The translations under genes were made by a program, and so were the position numbers. A stretch of DNA of 64,000 nucleotides, taken from the NCBI RefSeq assembly GCF_023721755.1, contig NZ_JAMDLH010000004.1, forward strand, positions 248,001-312,000. The letters are read 5' to 3'. This stretch comes from Pleomorphomonas sp. NRK KF1 (GTDB lineage: Bacteria; Pseudomonadota; Alphaproteobacteria; Rhizobiales; Pleomorphomonadaceae). Under the pieces are notes generated by a model. It worked only from the letters and a program-made list of their open reading frames with translations. It was not told where the DNA came from and did no database searches. This document shows, one piece after another, positions 51,931 through 61,769 of this stretch. Within the stretch, counting starts at the first letter, position 1; the number at the start of each line of letters is the position of its first letter.

Positions 51931-52706
51931 CGACGACGCAACCATCCCGAAAATCGCTGCCTCGCGTACTCGATAAGCGCCCGCATGGCGCGCCAGGACC
52001 AGCAGAATATGAAGCGATGGTCCGCGAAACACAGACTCACTGGATCAAATTCATCGAGTTTATCGACGCAAAAGCCCATCCCATGAGAGTCTTTCGGGGG
52101 TGTGGCTCAGAGCAACACGAGTTCATACCGACAGTTGGGAGACCGCCTGCCGTATACTCAGCTCTCTACGAGGAAAGGGTCTTTCGCGCGTTCCAGCAAT
52201 CGGCAGGACCGATGTTCCAGCTTTCTGTAACGGGCGACTGGAATTGGCTTGCAGTTGCACAGCATCACGGCCTCCCAACCCGCCTGCTGGATTGGACTAC
52301 CAATCCCCTAGTTGCCTGCTATTTTGCGATTTCAAGTGGGGAGCCAAACGAGAATGCTGTCGTCCATGCAGTCAATATCCCTTCTGAGGACGTTGTAGAC
52401 CCTGTAAAGGACTCGAATCCCTTCGCGATCGATCGCGTGATGTTTCTCATACCTGCGAAGTCGGCACCGAGGATTGTAAACCAGCGTGGTTTGTTTTCGG
52501 CCCATAATCAACCTGACCGGCCGTGGCTACCAAGGAGCGCTGACAAGTTCATCATTCCGGCCAGAATGCGATCGAGGTTTCGACGGACGCTTTTCAAAAT
52601 GGGCATAGATCAGAGTCACATCTATCCCGATATCGTCGGTCTCTGCGAAACGTTGAAATGGCGATACATTGAGAGAATCGGCATTGGCACTCCGATGATC
52701 GGGTGA
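51927..52706 (+). CDS. FRG-domain protein
   Basis: A 259 aa protein with the FRG domain: VFRG at 55-58, 'F.P.VGRPPAVYSALYEERVFRAFQQ', then AQHHGLPTRLLDW at 111-123 with TNPLVACYFA. FRG domains occur in predicted toxins and phage-defence effectors; biochemistry is poorly known. As the only clear effector-type domain of the operon it could be the growth-arresting component (inference). Overlaps both neighbours by 4 nt. Confidence 0.88.
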   Translation: MTTTQPSRKSLPRVLDKRPHGAPGPAEYEAMVRETQTHWIKFIEFIDAKAHPMRVFRGCGSEQHEFIPTVGRPPAVYSALYEERVFRAFQQSAGPMFQLSVTGDWNWLAVAQHHGLPTRLLDWTTNPLVACYFAISSGEPNENAVVHAVNIPSEDVVDPVKDSNPFAIDRVMFLIPAKSAPRIVNQRGLFSAHNQPDRPWLPRSADKFIIPARMRSRFRRTLFKMGIDQSHIYPDIVGLCETLKWRYIERIGIGTPMIG

Positions 52707-53071
52707 AGGATATGGATGACAAGGACAAAATGTTGCGCCAGAAGATCGTCGAAGCAGTGCAAACGATGAACTATCAGGACACACAGGCCTGGTCAGATCT
52801 AGATCTCCTTTCGACGTCGACGCAGGTTGACACGGTGGAAACCTTCGAGAAAGAGATCCGGTTCAAAGAAGATGAGTTTCAGGGGCCACTGACTTGGTAT
52901 GTTGTCCTGCGCTATGGAATGAACACGAACGATCCGCTGGAAACTTCAGAGAGCTTCCCAGGGACCTTCCGTGGCAGAATCGTTGATTCCGAGCCAGTCA
53001 TTGACGACATGACGGTCGATACATCGTCATTCCATGGAGAGATTGCTGACTACGATGCCCCTGATTTTTAG
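52703..53071 (+). CDS. Short acidic protein at the end of the island operon
   Basis: 122 aa, no known family. Helical N-terminus (DKMLRQKIVEAVQTM), then a region rich in Asp/Glu and Thr/Ser (TSTQVDTVETFEKEIRFKEDEF) with beta pattern. The GTG start overlaps the FRG stop by 4 nt; ATG at 52712 is an alternative. It could be an immunity or partner protein for the FRG protein, based only on position and charge. Confidence 0.7.
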   Translation: MKDMDDKDKMLRQKIVEAVQTMNYQDTQAWSDLDLLSTSTQVDTVETFEKEIRFKEDEFQGPLTWYVVLRYGMNTNDPLETSESFPGTFRGRIVDSEPVIDDMTVDTSSFHGEIADYDAPDF

Positions 53072-53175
53072 CTTAAGAAGCAAAATCCGCTCTGTGAGGC
53101 GCGTTGGTGCGTCGCTCTTGATCATTTGAGCTTCATTCAATAGCACGCAACGCAAGGCACACCTCTGCCCCCCCC

Positions 53176-54948
<1,773 letters not shown>

Positions 54949-55053
54949 GAACAGCCACCCGCGCCGGAACTCCCTGCCGCCGGCACATCAATGCCTTTCG
55001 GCGCGGCGGTCAACACGCCTATGGACGGGAAACGGCGAAATCGGCAGGGGCAC

Positions 55054-55524
55054 TCACCGCCCGCGCCTCATCGCCAGGGCCACGACACCGGCGCAGGCCG
55101 CCACCACCAGGGCGTCTTCGATCAGGCCGCTTGGCGTCTGTCCCATGGAGGTCATCGCCCGCTTGCGGCCGGCGAGCGTGGTGTAGGCCAGGGGAACGGC
55201 CGTGCCCACCGCCAGCGCCGCCCCGGCCTTCTCCCGTCCGCGCGGAGCCAGCGCCGCCCCGGCGATGCCGGCGCTCATCACGCGCGCCAGCAAGCCCAGG
55301 AAGACGGTGCGGTCGGGCGCCGACTTCATCTTGTCGCCCAGCACCTCCCCAAAGCCCATGGCCAGGGCGCCGAGCTTGAAGAGGGGGTGATCCAGCAGGT
55401 AGAGGCGCCCCGGCACGTTCCGGCCGGCCAGCCGCACCGTGGCTATCATCGCCATGGGCGTCATGGACCGGGCGCTGGCGATGGCGCCGATGAGGGCGGA
55501 GGGAAGGAGAGCGGCGTAGGTCAT
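55054..55524 (-). CDS. DUF4126-type membrane protein
   Basis: A 156 aa inner-membrane protein with about four helices: LLPSALIGAIASARSMTPMA, KLGALAMGFGEVLGDKMKSAPDRTVFLGLLARVMSAGIAGAAL, ending in GLIEDALVVAACAGVVALAMRRGR. The 'GE..GDK....P.R' segment is characteristic of DUF4126. Function unknown. It may share a transcript with the downstream activator gene (106 nt gap). Confidence 0.8.
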   Translation of the reverse strand: MTYAALLPSALIGAIASARSMTPMAMIATVRLAGRNVPGRLYLLDHPLFKLGALAMGFGEVLGDKMKSAPDRTVFLGLLARVMSAGIAGAALAPRGREKAGAALAVGTAVPLAYTTLAGRKRAMTSMGQTPSGLIEDALVVAACAGVVALAMRRGR

Positions 55525-55812
55525 GCCGACACAACCCGCAAGTCGGCCGACGGTTCACGCCAAGCCGACAGAAAGGGGCACCGGCCGGATGGGTAGGTCA
55601 CCCAACCGATTGTTCTTCCTGCATATCATGCTGCCCTCCTCTGCCTGCGCAGAGGAGGACAGCATGATGGGGAGGGGAGGACAGCGTGATGGGGGCGGGG
55701 TAGTTCCGGGTTGCGCCGCATGTCCTGGGGCGAACCGCCTTCGACGCGAGTTGCATGGACGCACGCCCCCACTCGGCGTAATTCTGCGGAAATCCCTGCT
55801 CGGTCGAACAAG
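55525..55812. repeat. REP-containing gap
   Basis: One symmetric REP variant lies at about 55628-55670 (TCCTCTGCCTGCGCAGAGGA), followed by a partial direct repeat of ACAGC(A/G)TGATGGGG. No gene is supported. Confidence 0.55.
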
Positions 55813-56088
55813 ATGCCTTCCCGGTGGCCCCTCGCCCTTGCTGCGCTGCTTCTGGCCGCCCCCTCGCCGGCCGGGGCCTTTCCGCGTCCTCCGCTGGCGA
55901 GCACGAACATGATCGTCCTGGTACGCGGCGCCACCTGCAAGACCGTCGACAGCTGTCGCGAGGCGGTCGCGCTCTGGTGCGGCGGCTACCGCCGGGCCGA
56001 CGGCGACCACGACGGCATACCCTGCGAAAACGTCTGCCACAGCCGCCAGCAAGTGCGGGAAATCCAGGCCGAAATCGGCTGCGAGTGA
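55813..56088 (+). CDS. Exported excalibur-type calcium-binding protein
   Basis: A 91 aa protein with a signal peptide (WPLALAALLLAAPSPAGA) and an excalibur-like domain: CKTVDSCREAVALWCGGYRRADGDHDGIPCENVC, with the DxDxDG calcium loop and the paired Cys. These domains occur at the cell surface or next to nucleases. ATG 55813 gives the proper signal peptide; the ribosome-binding site is weak. Confidence 0.85.
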   Translation: MPSRWPLALAALLLAAPSPAGAFPRPPLASTNMIVLVRGATCKTVDSCREAVALWCGGYRRADGDHDGIPCENVCHSRQQVREIQAEIGCE

Positions 56089-56110
56089 CGCCGGCGATGT
56101 CAACCTCACA

Positions 56111-56140
56111 TTGACAAAACAGGGCAAAATGCCCTATATA
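56111..56140 (+). promoter_or_regulatory. Strong sigma-70 promoter with operator-like palindrome
   Basis: TTGACA at 56111-56116 and TATATA at 56135-56140, 18 bp apart, the best consensus promoter seen in the window. The spacer contains the perfect palindrome AGGGCA-AAA-TGCCCT (56121-56135), a likely repressor site. Confidence 0.8.
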
Positions 56141-56146
56141 CAGACC

Positions 56147-56256
56147 AGCAGCAGGTAGCGAGGCTTCCGCAAGGTCGCTGTTGCAGGTGCACCTCCTAGA
56201 GGTCGGCATACCACGGTAAGGCACTCTCGCATAAGGCCCCTTCGGGGGCCTTTTCT
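56147..56256 (+). ncRNA. Candidate small RNA of about 110 nt
   Basis: Starts after a consensus promoter and ends at a strong terminator, with no ORF of useful size (only a 10-codon GTG frame). It can fold into a 5' stem (GCAGCAG.../...CTGTTGC enclosing GCGA/TCGC), a short ACCTC-CTA-GAGGT hairpin with an exposed CCUCC that could pair with Shine-Dalgarno sequences, and the terminator. No known RNA family recognised. Confidence 0.6.
56233..56256 (+). terminator. Rho-independent terminator of the small RNA
   Basis: AAGGCCCC-TTCG-GGGGCCTT, a perfect 8-bp stem with a UUCG tetraloop, followed by TTCTATTT. It overlaps the stop of the convergent gene. Confidence 0.9.
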
Positions 56257-56563
56257 ATTTCGGCACCCTATGCCGCTGATAGTAGAATTTCTTGATCGGC
56301 TGGATGATCTTGTCGCGGCGCTTCACATGGGCAAAGTTCCATGCCTTCCGATAGCTGCTCACAACGACGAACTCTACATCCACACCATCCGAAGAGCTTG
56401 GATACAGGTAATATATGACAGTGTCATGCTCGCCGCTGACCAGCGCACCCTCAATGGACGCCAGATTATACTTCTCGTTTCCGTCCCGAGATTCCCAGGT
56501 CAGCGCATTGGACAGGATCAGTCTTCGGCACAGTTCGGGGAGCCGTAAAGAGGCAGTTGGCAA
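56255..56563 (-). CDS. Hypothetical protein next to the small RNA
   Basis: Up to 102 aa. The end is basic (AHVKRRDKIIQPIKKFYYQRHRVPK) and the middle has a beta pattern (VEFVVVSSYRKAWNFA). More AT-rich than neighbours, suggesting foreign origin. The TTG start at 56563 is the longest option and there is no in-frame ATG, so the 5' end may be lost. Small nuclease-like toxins can look like this, but I have no firm family. Confidence 0.45.
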   Translation of the reverse strand: MPTASLRLPELCRRLILSNALTWESRDGNEKYNLASIEGALVSGEHDTVIYYLYPSSSDGVDVEFVVVSSYRKAWNFAHVKRRDKIIQPIKKFYYQRHRVPK

Positions 56564-56572
56564 CGCCCCGCC

Positions 56573-57442
56573 TCACTCCACCAGCTGCGTGCGGATCGAT
56601 TGCAGCTCGCGCAGCCTTTCCTCGTCCACCGTCGGATAGCTCATCTTGAGGTCGGCGAAGGTGTCGAGGATGATTTGCGACACGATGAGACGGGCGGTTT
56701 TCTTGTCGTCGGCCGGCACGACGAACCAGGGCGCGTGGTCGGTGCTGGTGGCGGCAAGGCAGTCCTCGTAGGCGCGCATGTAGGCGCTCCAGTATTGCCG
56801 CTCCTTGATGTCGTCGACGCTGAACTTCCAGTTCTTCTCCGGGTTGTCGATGCGGGCGAGGAAGCGCTTGCGCTGCTCGTCCTTGGAGAGGTGCAGGAAG
56901 AACTTGACGATGCGGGTGCCGTTCTGGTCGAGGTGGCGTTCGAGGTCGGTGATGGAGCGGTAGCGGTCGCGCCAGATGTGGCTCTCCTTCTTGAGGGCGT
57001 CCGGCAGCCCCTCGCTGATCAGGATCTCCGGATGCACGCGCACGATCAGCACCTCCTCGTAATAGGAGCGGTTGAAGATGCCGATGCGCCCGCGCTCGGG
57101 CAGGTTGCGCGTCGTCCGCCACAGGAAATCGTGGTCGAGCTCCTCGGCGCTGGGGTGCTTGAAGCTGAACACCTGGCAGCCCTGCGGGTTGATGCCGGAC
57201 ATCACGTGCCGGATCGCCCCGTCCTTGCCGGCGGCGTCCATGGCCTGGAAGATCAGGAGAACGGCGTTCCGGTTGCCGGCATAGAGCATCCGCTGCTGCC
57301 GGCTGAGCTCGCCGACGGCGCGCTTCAGCCGCACCTTGTAATCGGCCTTCGACTTGTAGACCGGCTCGACGCGCGTCGGCCACTTGCCGAGGTCGACCTT
57401 GTGCCCCTCGGGAACGCGATAGTCCTTGGTTTCGATCTTCAT
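56573..57442 (-). CDS. ppk2: Polyphosphate kinase 2 family protein
   Basis: A 289 aa PPK2 that transfers phosphate between polyphosphate and nucleotides. Walker A-like [17 protein letters not shown] at 65-81, SGINPQG, '[16 protein letters not shown]' near 123-138 and [15 protein letters not shown] are all intact. Length fits class I or III PPK2 (ADP/AMP specificity not assignable). ATG at 57442 gives the usual start; upstream extensions lack a ribosome-binding site. Confidence 0.94.
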   Translation of the reverse strand: MKIETKDYRVPEGHKVDLGKWPTRVEPVYKSKADYKVRLKRAVGELSRQQRMLYAGNRNAVLLIFQAMDAAGKDGAIRHVMSGINPQGCQVFSFKHPSAEELDHDFLWRTTRNLPERGRIGIFNRSYYEEVLIVRVHPEILISEGLPDALKKESHIWRDRYRSITDLERHLDQNGTRIVKFFLHLSKDEQRKRFLARIDNPEKNWKFSVDDIKERQYWSAYMRAYEDCLAATSTDHAPWFVVPADDKKTARLIVSQIILDTFADLKMSYPTVDEERLRELQSIRTQLVE

Positions 57443-57511
57443 GGCGCCCTCGCATCTTTGCATGGGAAAGCCGACCCCGGCGTCCTTGACACACCGGTGT
57501 CGGCTCAAATT

Positions 57512-57702
57512 CTAGCTCGGGCGAAACTCGCTGGGGCGCGGCAGATGGCGACGGGTTCGAGAACCGGAGCGCAGCGGGCTTAAGGCCCGTGAGCACCGGA
57601 AGCACAGAACACTAAGCCAAGGGCATCCGCCCGAAAAGTTGCAGACTTTTCGGGCCAAGCGGATGCCCAGGGATGCCCGCCCCAGTAGAGTTTCGCTAGC
57701 CG
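57512..57702. repeat. Nested-palindrome element (unit C)
   Basis: Same outer ends as units A and B (GCGAAACTCGCTGGGG at left, GCCCCAGTAGAGTTTCGC at right) and the same inner ACCGGAGCGCAGCG / TGAGCACCGGAAGC part. Here the inserted GGGCATCCG/CGGATGCCC palindrome lies near the right end and in the opposite orientation to unit A. The element ends on the TAG stop of the PRC-barrel gene. Confidence 0.75.
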
Positions 57703-58484
57703 AGGCGGCGCATGCGGGGATCGGAGTCGTTATAGTAGGCGCCGAACTGGTTCTCGTAATCGCGGTCGACGATGGTCGACTCGTCGTAGACGGGGCTGTT
57801 CTTGACCTTGTCGCGGCTGACGTCGACGGACACGGTCTTGTCGTCCCAGTTGATGTCCTGCGCCGAGCTGGGCAGGATCAGCACCTTCTTGCCCGGCCAC
57901 CAGTTCTTGGTGTCGATCACCAGGTAGTGGATGCTCCAGTCCGACTCCTCGATCAGCATGTCCTCGATGTGGCCGATGTCGCCGTCGGTGGCCTTGATGT
58001 AGTAGCCGACCACGGTGTCGACGCTGCGCAGGTTCGGGTCGTCGCGCCGGTGCTGCGCCTCCATCGCCTCGGCCTCAACGCGCGAGGTGTCCGGCGGCGG
58101 CACCATGACGGGCGTCGGCGCGGTCATGCCGCTGCCGTAGCCGCCCGAATAGAGCCCGACGCCCCAGTAGGGGCTCCAGCCGTAATAGTGGTAGATGTCG
58201 CGCTCGGCCTGCCGCGACACCGGCCGCTGGGTGTCGACGTCGGGGCTGTCCTTGACCTGCTGCCGCGTCAGCTTGACCGAGAAGGTCTCGTTCTCGGCGT
58301 TGGCGTGGCCCAGCGTCGAGGTCGGCAGCAGCACCCTGCGGTCGGTGAACCAGGTGCCGGCATCGACCACGAGCCAGCGGATGTGCCAGCTCTGGTCGTC
58401 GAACAGCAGATCGCTGACGGTGCCGATCTCGCCATCGGTGGCGACGACGGTGTAACCCTTGATCTTCGATGCATTCCACAGCAT
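57696..58484 (-). CDS. PRC-barrel protein with two domains
   Basis: A 262 aa protein with PRC-barrel domains at about 1-80 (IKGYTVVATDGEIGTVSDLLFDD.SWHIRWLVVD) and 155-235 (VVGYYIKATDGDIGHIEDMLIEESDWSIHYLVIDT). A Tyr/Gly-rich linker joins them (YHYYGWSPYWGVGLYSGGYGSG). Common in Rhizobiales; proposed roles are RNA or membrane association and stress response. The adjacent downstream stop overlaps a nested palindrome. It may share a transcript with gcd (66 nt gap). Confidence 0.92.
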   Translation of the reverse strand: MLWNASKIKGYTVVATDGEIGTVSDLLFDDQSWHIRWLVVDAGTWFTDRRVLLPTSTLGHANAENETFSVKLTRQQVKDSPDVDTQRPVSRQAERDIYHYYGWSPYWGVGLYSGGYGSGMTAPTPVMVPPPDTSRVEAEAMEAQHRRDDPNLRSVDTVVGYYIKATDGDIGHIEDMLIEESDWSIHYLVIDTKNWWPGKKVLILPSSAQDINWDDKTVSVDVSRDKVKNSPVYDESTIVDRDYENQFGAYYNDSDPRMRRLG

Positions 58485-58550
58485 GTGAGCACTCCCTTGA
58501 TTGGTTGTCGGTGGTTGGTCGGCGCCGCCCCTTCGTCGGGGCGTGCCCCG

Positions 58551-61172
58551 TCAGGCGTTCGGCAGCGCGTAGGCGATGATGGCGTCGCCGGGTTCGGTTC
58601 CGGTGGAACCATGGCCGCCGGCCACCACGACGAGATACTGCCGGCCGTCGGCGCCCATGTAGGTCGACGGCGTTGCCTGGCCGCCGGCCGGCAGGCGATC
58701 GCGCCAGATCTCCTTGCCGGTTTTCAGGTCGTAACCGCGGACGTAGTAGTCCATGGTGCCGCTGAGGAAGGCCAGGCCGCCCTTGGTGACGATCGGTCCG
58801 CCGATGCCGGGAACGCCCATCTTGAAGGGCAGCGGAATGGGCGACAGATCGCGCACGGTGCCGTTGACGTGCTGGTACACTGTCTTGCCGGTCTTGAGAT
58901 CGACCCCGGCGACGTAGCCCCACGGCGGCGACTGGCAGGGCAGTTCGAGGGGCGACAGGAAGGCCCCCATCTTCGAGGCATAGGGCGCCCCGAAGTTCTC
59001 GTTGAACACGGCCTCTCCGTCCTTGGTCACCACGCGGGCATAATCGTCCGAGCGCGGCACCATCTTCGAGGTGAAGGCCAGGTAGACCGGCATGGCGAAC
59101 ATCACCTGCCGGTTGGGATCGACGGCCACCGCGCCCCAGTTGAACGCGCCGAAGTTGCCGGGATAGACGATCGATCCCTTTTCGGTCGGCGGCGTGTAGC
59201 GGCCGTCGTATTCGAGCTGGCGGAACTGGATGCGGCAGACCATCTGGTCCAGCGGCGTCGCGCCCCACATGTCGCTCCCGGTGAGCGGCTTGGGCTTGAA
59301 CGAGACGGCCGACACCGGCTGGGTCGGCGCAGGCGTCTCGCCCGGGACGCCGCCGGTCGGCGCGGGCTCCTCGGTGACGGGCAGCACCGGTTCGCCGGTG
59401 GCGCGATTGAGCACGAAGACCTCGCCCTGCTTGGTCGGCGCCACCAGGGCGGGCACGCGGTTGCCGTCGATCGTCAGGTCGACGAGGCTGGGCTGGGCGG
59501 GCACGTCCATGTCCCAGAGGTCGTGATGCACCGTCTGGAACACCCAGGCCACCTCGCCGGTGTCGGCATCGAGCGCCAGGATCGACGACGAGTATCTCTC
59601 GACCTCGGGGCTGCGGCCGACGCCATACTGGTCCGGGGATTCGTTGCCCATCGGCAGGTAGATCAGGCCGAGATCGGGGTCGTAGCTCGAAACGCTCCAC
59701 GAGTTGGGCGAGTTCTGGCTGTAGACCTGGCCGTTGGCGATCGGCGCCGTGTCGTTCGGCTTCTTGGCGTCGAAGTTCCACACCAGCTCGCCCGTGAAGG
59801 CGTCATAGGCGCGGATCACGCCCGACGGCGAGGTGGTCGCGACGTTGTCGTTGACCGCTCCACCGACGATCACCAGGCGATCGGTCACCACCGGCGGCGA
59901 TGTCGAGTAGATCGAGCCGGGCGTGATGTTGGGCATGTTGGCCCACAGGTTGACGGTGCCGTCCTCGCCGCCGAAGCCGGGGCAGATCTGGCCGGTTTCG
60001 GCGCTGAGCGAGATCAGGCGGCCGTCGGACGTCGGGGCGAACAGGCGCCTGACGCAGGTCGGATCGATTGGGACGGACAGGGCGCCGGGCGGTTCCCGGT
60101 TGATTACCGGGTTCGGGGCGTCGCGCTCGGCCTGGCCGGTGACGACGTTCTGCGGCACGCCGGCGGCGCCCGTCGTCACCTCGGCGGCGCTTTCGGAAAC
60201 GCGCTGACCCTCGGTTTCGTCGGTGGGCGCCTCACTGGCGGGCGTCTCACTGGCGGCGGCCTGATCGGCAGGCGCCGTCGCGCCGGGAGCGGCGGCCGTG
60301 GCGGCGGCACCCAGCCCGGTGTTGCCGGCGGTGGTGGGCCCGGCGACGGCCGAACCGTCGAAATAGGAGACGCCGCGGCAGGTCAGGTGCTGGGTCGTCT
60401 GCGAGGCGGGTTGCTTGAGATGCGGATCGAACCGCCACTTTTCCTTGCCCGTGACGGCGTCGAGGGCGATCACCAGGTTGTGCGGCGTGCAGATGTAGAC
60501 CGTGTTGTCGACCATCAGCGGCGTCACCTCATAGGTGGTTTCGCCGGGATCGTCGGGTCCGCGCACGTCGCCGGTGTGGTAGGTCCAGGCCACCTTGAGA
60601 TTGTCGACGTTGTCGGGGGTGATCTGCTCGAGCGGCGAGTAGCGCCGGCCGGCGGCCGTGCGCCCGTAGGCATGCCATTCGCCATCGGGGATACGGGTCT
60701 CGACGTCGCTGGTTTCCGACATGCGGGCGTCGCTGAAGGCCCCCGCCGTGTCATGCGGATCGTTGAACATCGACCCCACGCCGACCACCGACACCAGGGC
60801 GAGGCAACTGGCCAGAATGGCGCTGGAGGCGCCGTAGCCGTGCCATTTCCGCCCCTTTTCGGCGAGCGGCCAGACGACGGGCGGCAACAGAAGCAGCGCG
60901 CCGATCACCATCAGCAGGCTGCCCCGCGCCGACAGCGCCCACCAGTCGAACCCGACCTCCCACAGCGCCCAGAGAAGGGTGATCAGCAGCATGAAGCCGT
61001 AAAGCGCCAGCCCCGTCGCCCGCCGCCGATAGAAGAGGAAGGCTGAGCCGAGATGCAGCAGGCCGAGAACGGCGTAAAACGCCGATCCGCCCAGCGAGAC
61101 GAGCCACACCCCGCCAATCAGAAAAAACAGGCCGATGGCGCCGACCAGAAGGGAGGCCAAGACTGGAAACAC
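58551..61172 (-). CDS. gcd: Membrane-bound PQQ-dependent glucose dehydrogenase
   Basis: An 873 aa quinoprotein that oxidises glucose to gluconate in the periplasm and passes electrons to ubiquinone. Five N-terminal helices cover 1-140; the beta-propeller follows (EWHAYGRTAAGRRYSPLEQITPDNV, W motifs such as VAWTYHTGD and TGEVAWVFQTVHHDLWDMDVPAQPSLVD). Residues about 274-371 form an Ala/Pro/Glu-rich insert between RGVSYFDG and CVRRLFAPTSDGRL, absent from the usual enzyme. GTG at 61172 is chosen for AAGGAG 7 nt upstream; ATG at 61253 lacks one. Confidence 0.92.
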   Translation of the reverse strand: MFPVLASLLVGAIGLFFLIGGVWLVSLGGSAFYAVLGLLHLGSAFLFYRRRATGLALYGFMLLITLLWALWEVGFDWWALSARGSLLMVIGALLLLPPVVWPLAEKGRKWHGYGASSAILASCLALVSVVGVGSMFNDPHDTAGAFSDARMSETSDVETRIPDGEWHAYGRTAAGRRYSPLEQITPDNVDNLKVAWTYHTGDVRGPDDPGETTYEVTPLMVDNTVYICTPHNLVIALDAVTGKEKWRFDPHLKQPASQTTQHLTCRGVSYFDGSAVAGPTTAGNTGLGAAATAAAPGATAPADQAAASETPASEAPTDETEGQRVSESAAEVTTGAAGVPQNVVTGQAERDAPNPVINREPPGALSVPIDPTCVRRLFAPTSDGRLISLSAETGQICPGFGGEDGTVNLWANMPNITPGSIYSTSPPVVTDRLVIVGGAVNDNVATTSPSGVIRAYDAFTGELVWNFDAKKPNDTAPIANGQVYSQNSPNSWSVSSYDPDLGLIYLPMGNESPDQYGVGRSPEVERYSSSILALDADTGEVAWVFQTVHHDLWDMDVPAQPSLVDLTIDGNRVPALVAPTKQGEVFVLNRATGEPVLPVTEEPAPTGGVPGETPAPTQPVSAVSFKPKPLTGSDMWGATPLDQMVCRIQFRQLEYDGRYTPPTEKGSIVYPGNFGAFNWGAVAVDPNRQVMFAMPVYLAFTSKMVPRSDDYARVVTKDGEAVFNENFGAPYASKMGAFLSPLELPCQSPPWGYVAGVDLKTGKTVYQHVNGTVRDLSPIPLPFKMGVPGIGGPIVTKGGLAFLSGTMDYYVRGYDLKTGKEIWRDRLPAGGQATPSTYMGADGRQYLVVVAGGHGSTGTEPGDAIIAYALPNA

Positions 61173-61450
61173 GTGCACGCTCCTTGTTTCCGGGCAAATC
61201 TTGGCGGCAATCGCAATGACGAAAACAGCGGAAAGCCGCGGGGACAGCTCCATTGAAAAGTTGGGTTTGTGAGGGCCCAACGCCCCACCCGGCCATGGGT
61301 TCCGTTCGAATTTCGCCCCGCCCCGCGAAAGACGCGCCCCCTCGTCCCCGCCCCGAAGGCTATGCCCCGGCGGCGGGAAGATGGTTCGACGGGAAGCCGT
61401 GCAAGCTTCCATCTATTTGTTTTATATAGGAATACGCCGCCAGCCGGACG

Positions 61451-61510
61451 TCAGCGCCGGATGATGCCGCTCAGGAAGACGTCCACCAGATGGGCGATGC
61501 GCTCCTTCGC
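61451..61510 (-). pseudogene. C-terminal fragment of a TetR-like regulator
   Basis: The last 19 codons of a minus-strand frame read ...KERIAHLVDVFLSGIIRR, a typical TetR-family C-terminus, then run straight into the SDR remnant on the other strand. TetR and SDR genes are often divergent, so a deletion of the intervening 5' ends explains the join. Confidence 0.5.
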
Positions 61511-61769
61511 ACGAACGTGGACGATCGACCTGAAGGGCCGGGGCATCCGCGTCAACGTCGTCTCCCCCGGCATGGTGCTGACCCCGGCCATGCGCACCTA
61601 CCTCGATGCCAACGCCGGCGCCGAGGACTGGATGCGCCAGACCATCCCCTTCGGCCGCCTCGCCCACACCGACGAGATCGCCAGGGCAGTCCTGTTCCTG
61701 GCCTCCGACGACGGCAGCTTCGTCGGCGGCGAAGAACTCTTCGTCGACGGCGGCTTCGTGGCCGTCTAA
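61497..61769 (+). pseudogene. C-terminal fragment of a short-chain dehydrogenase/reductase
   Basis: About 90 codons encode the SDR C-terminus: RSFARTWTIDLKGRGIRVNVVSPGMVLTPAM, 'PFGRLAHTDEIARAVLFLASDDGSFVGGEELFVDGGFVAV'. The Rossmann dinucleotide motif and the catalytic YxxxK are missing. It is the parent of the four shorter tail copies downstream. Confidence 0.85.

Noticed and set aside
56187-56219. Ten-codon GTG frame inside the candidate small RNA
   Set aside because: Too short and no clear ribosome-binding site; it overlaps a predicted hairpin.
57639-61046. 1135-codon plus-strand open frame opposite the PRC-barrel and gcd genes
   Set aside because: It is the antisense of two well-supported genes; long shadow frames are expected at this GC content and the translation has no domain pattern.
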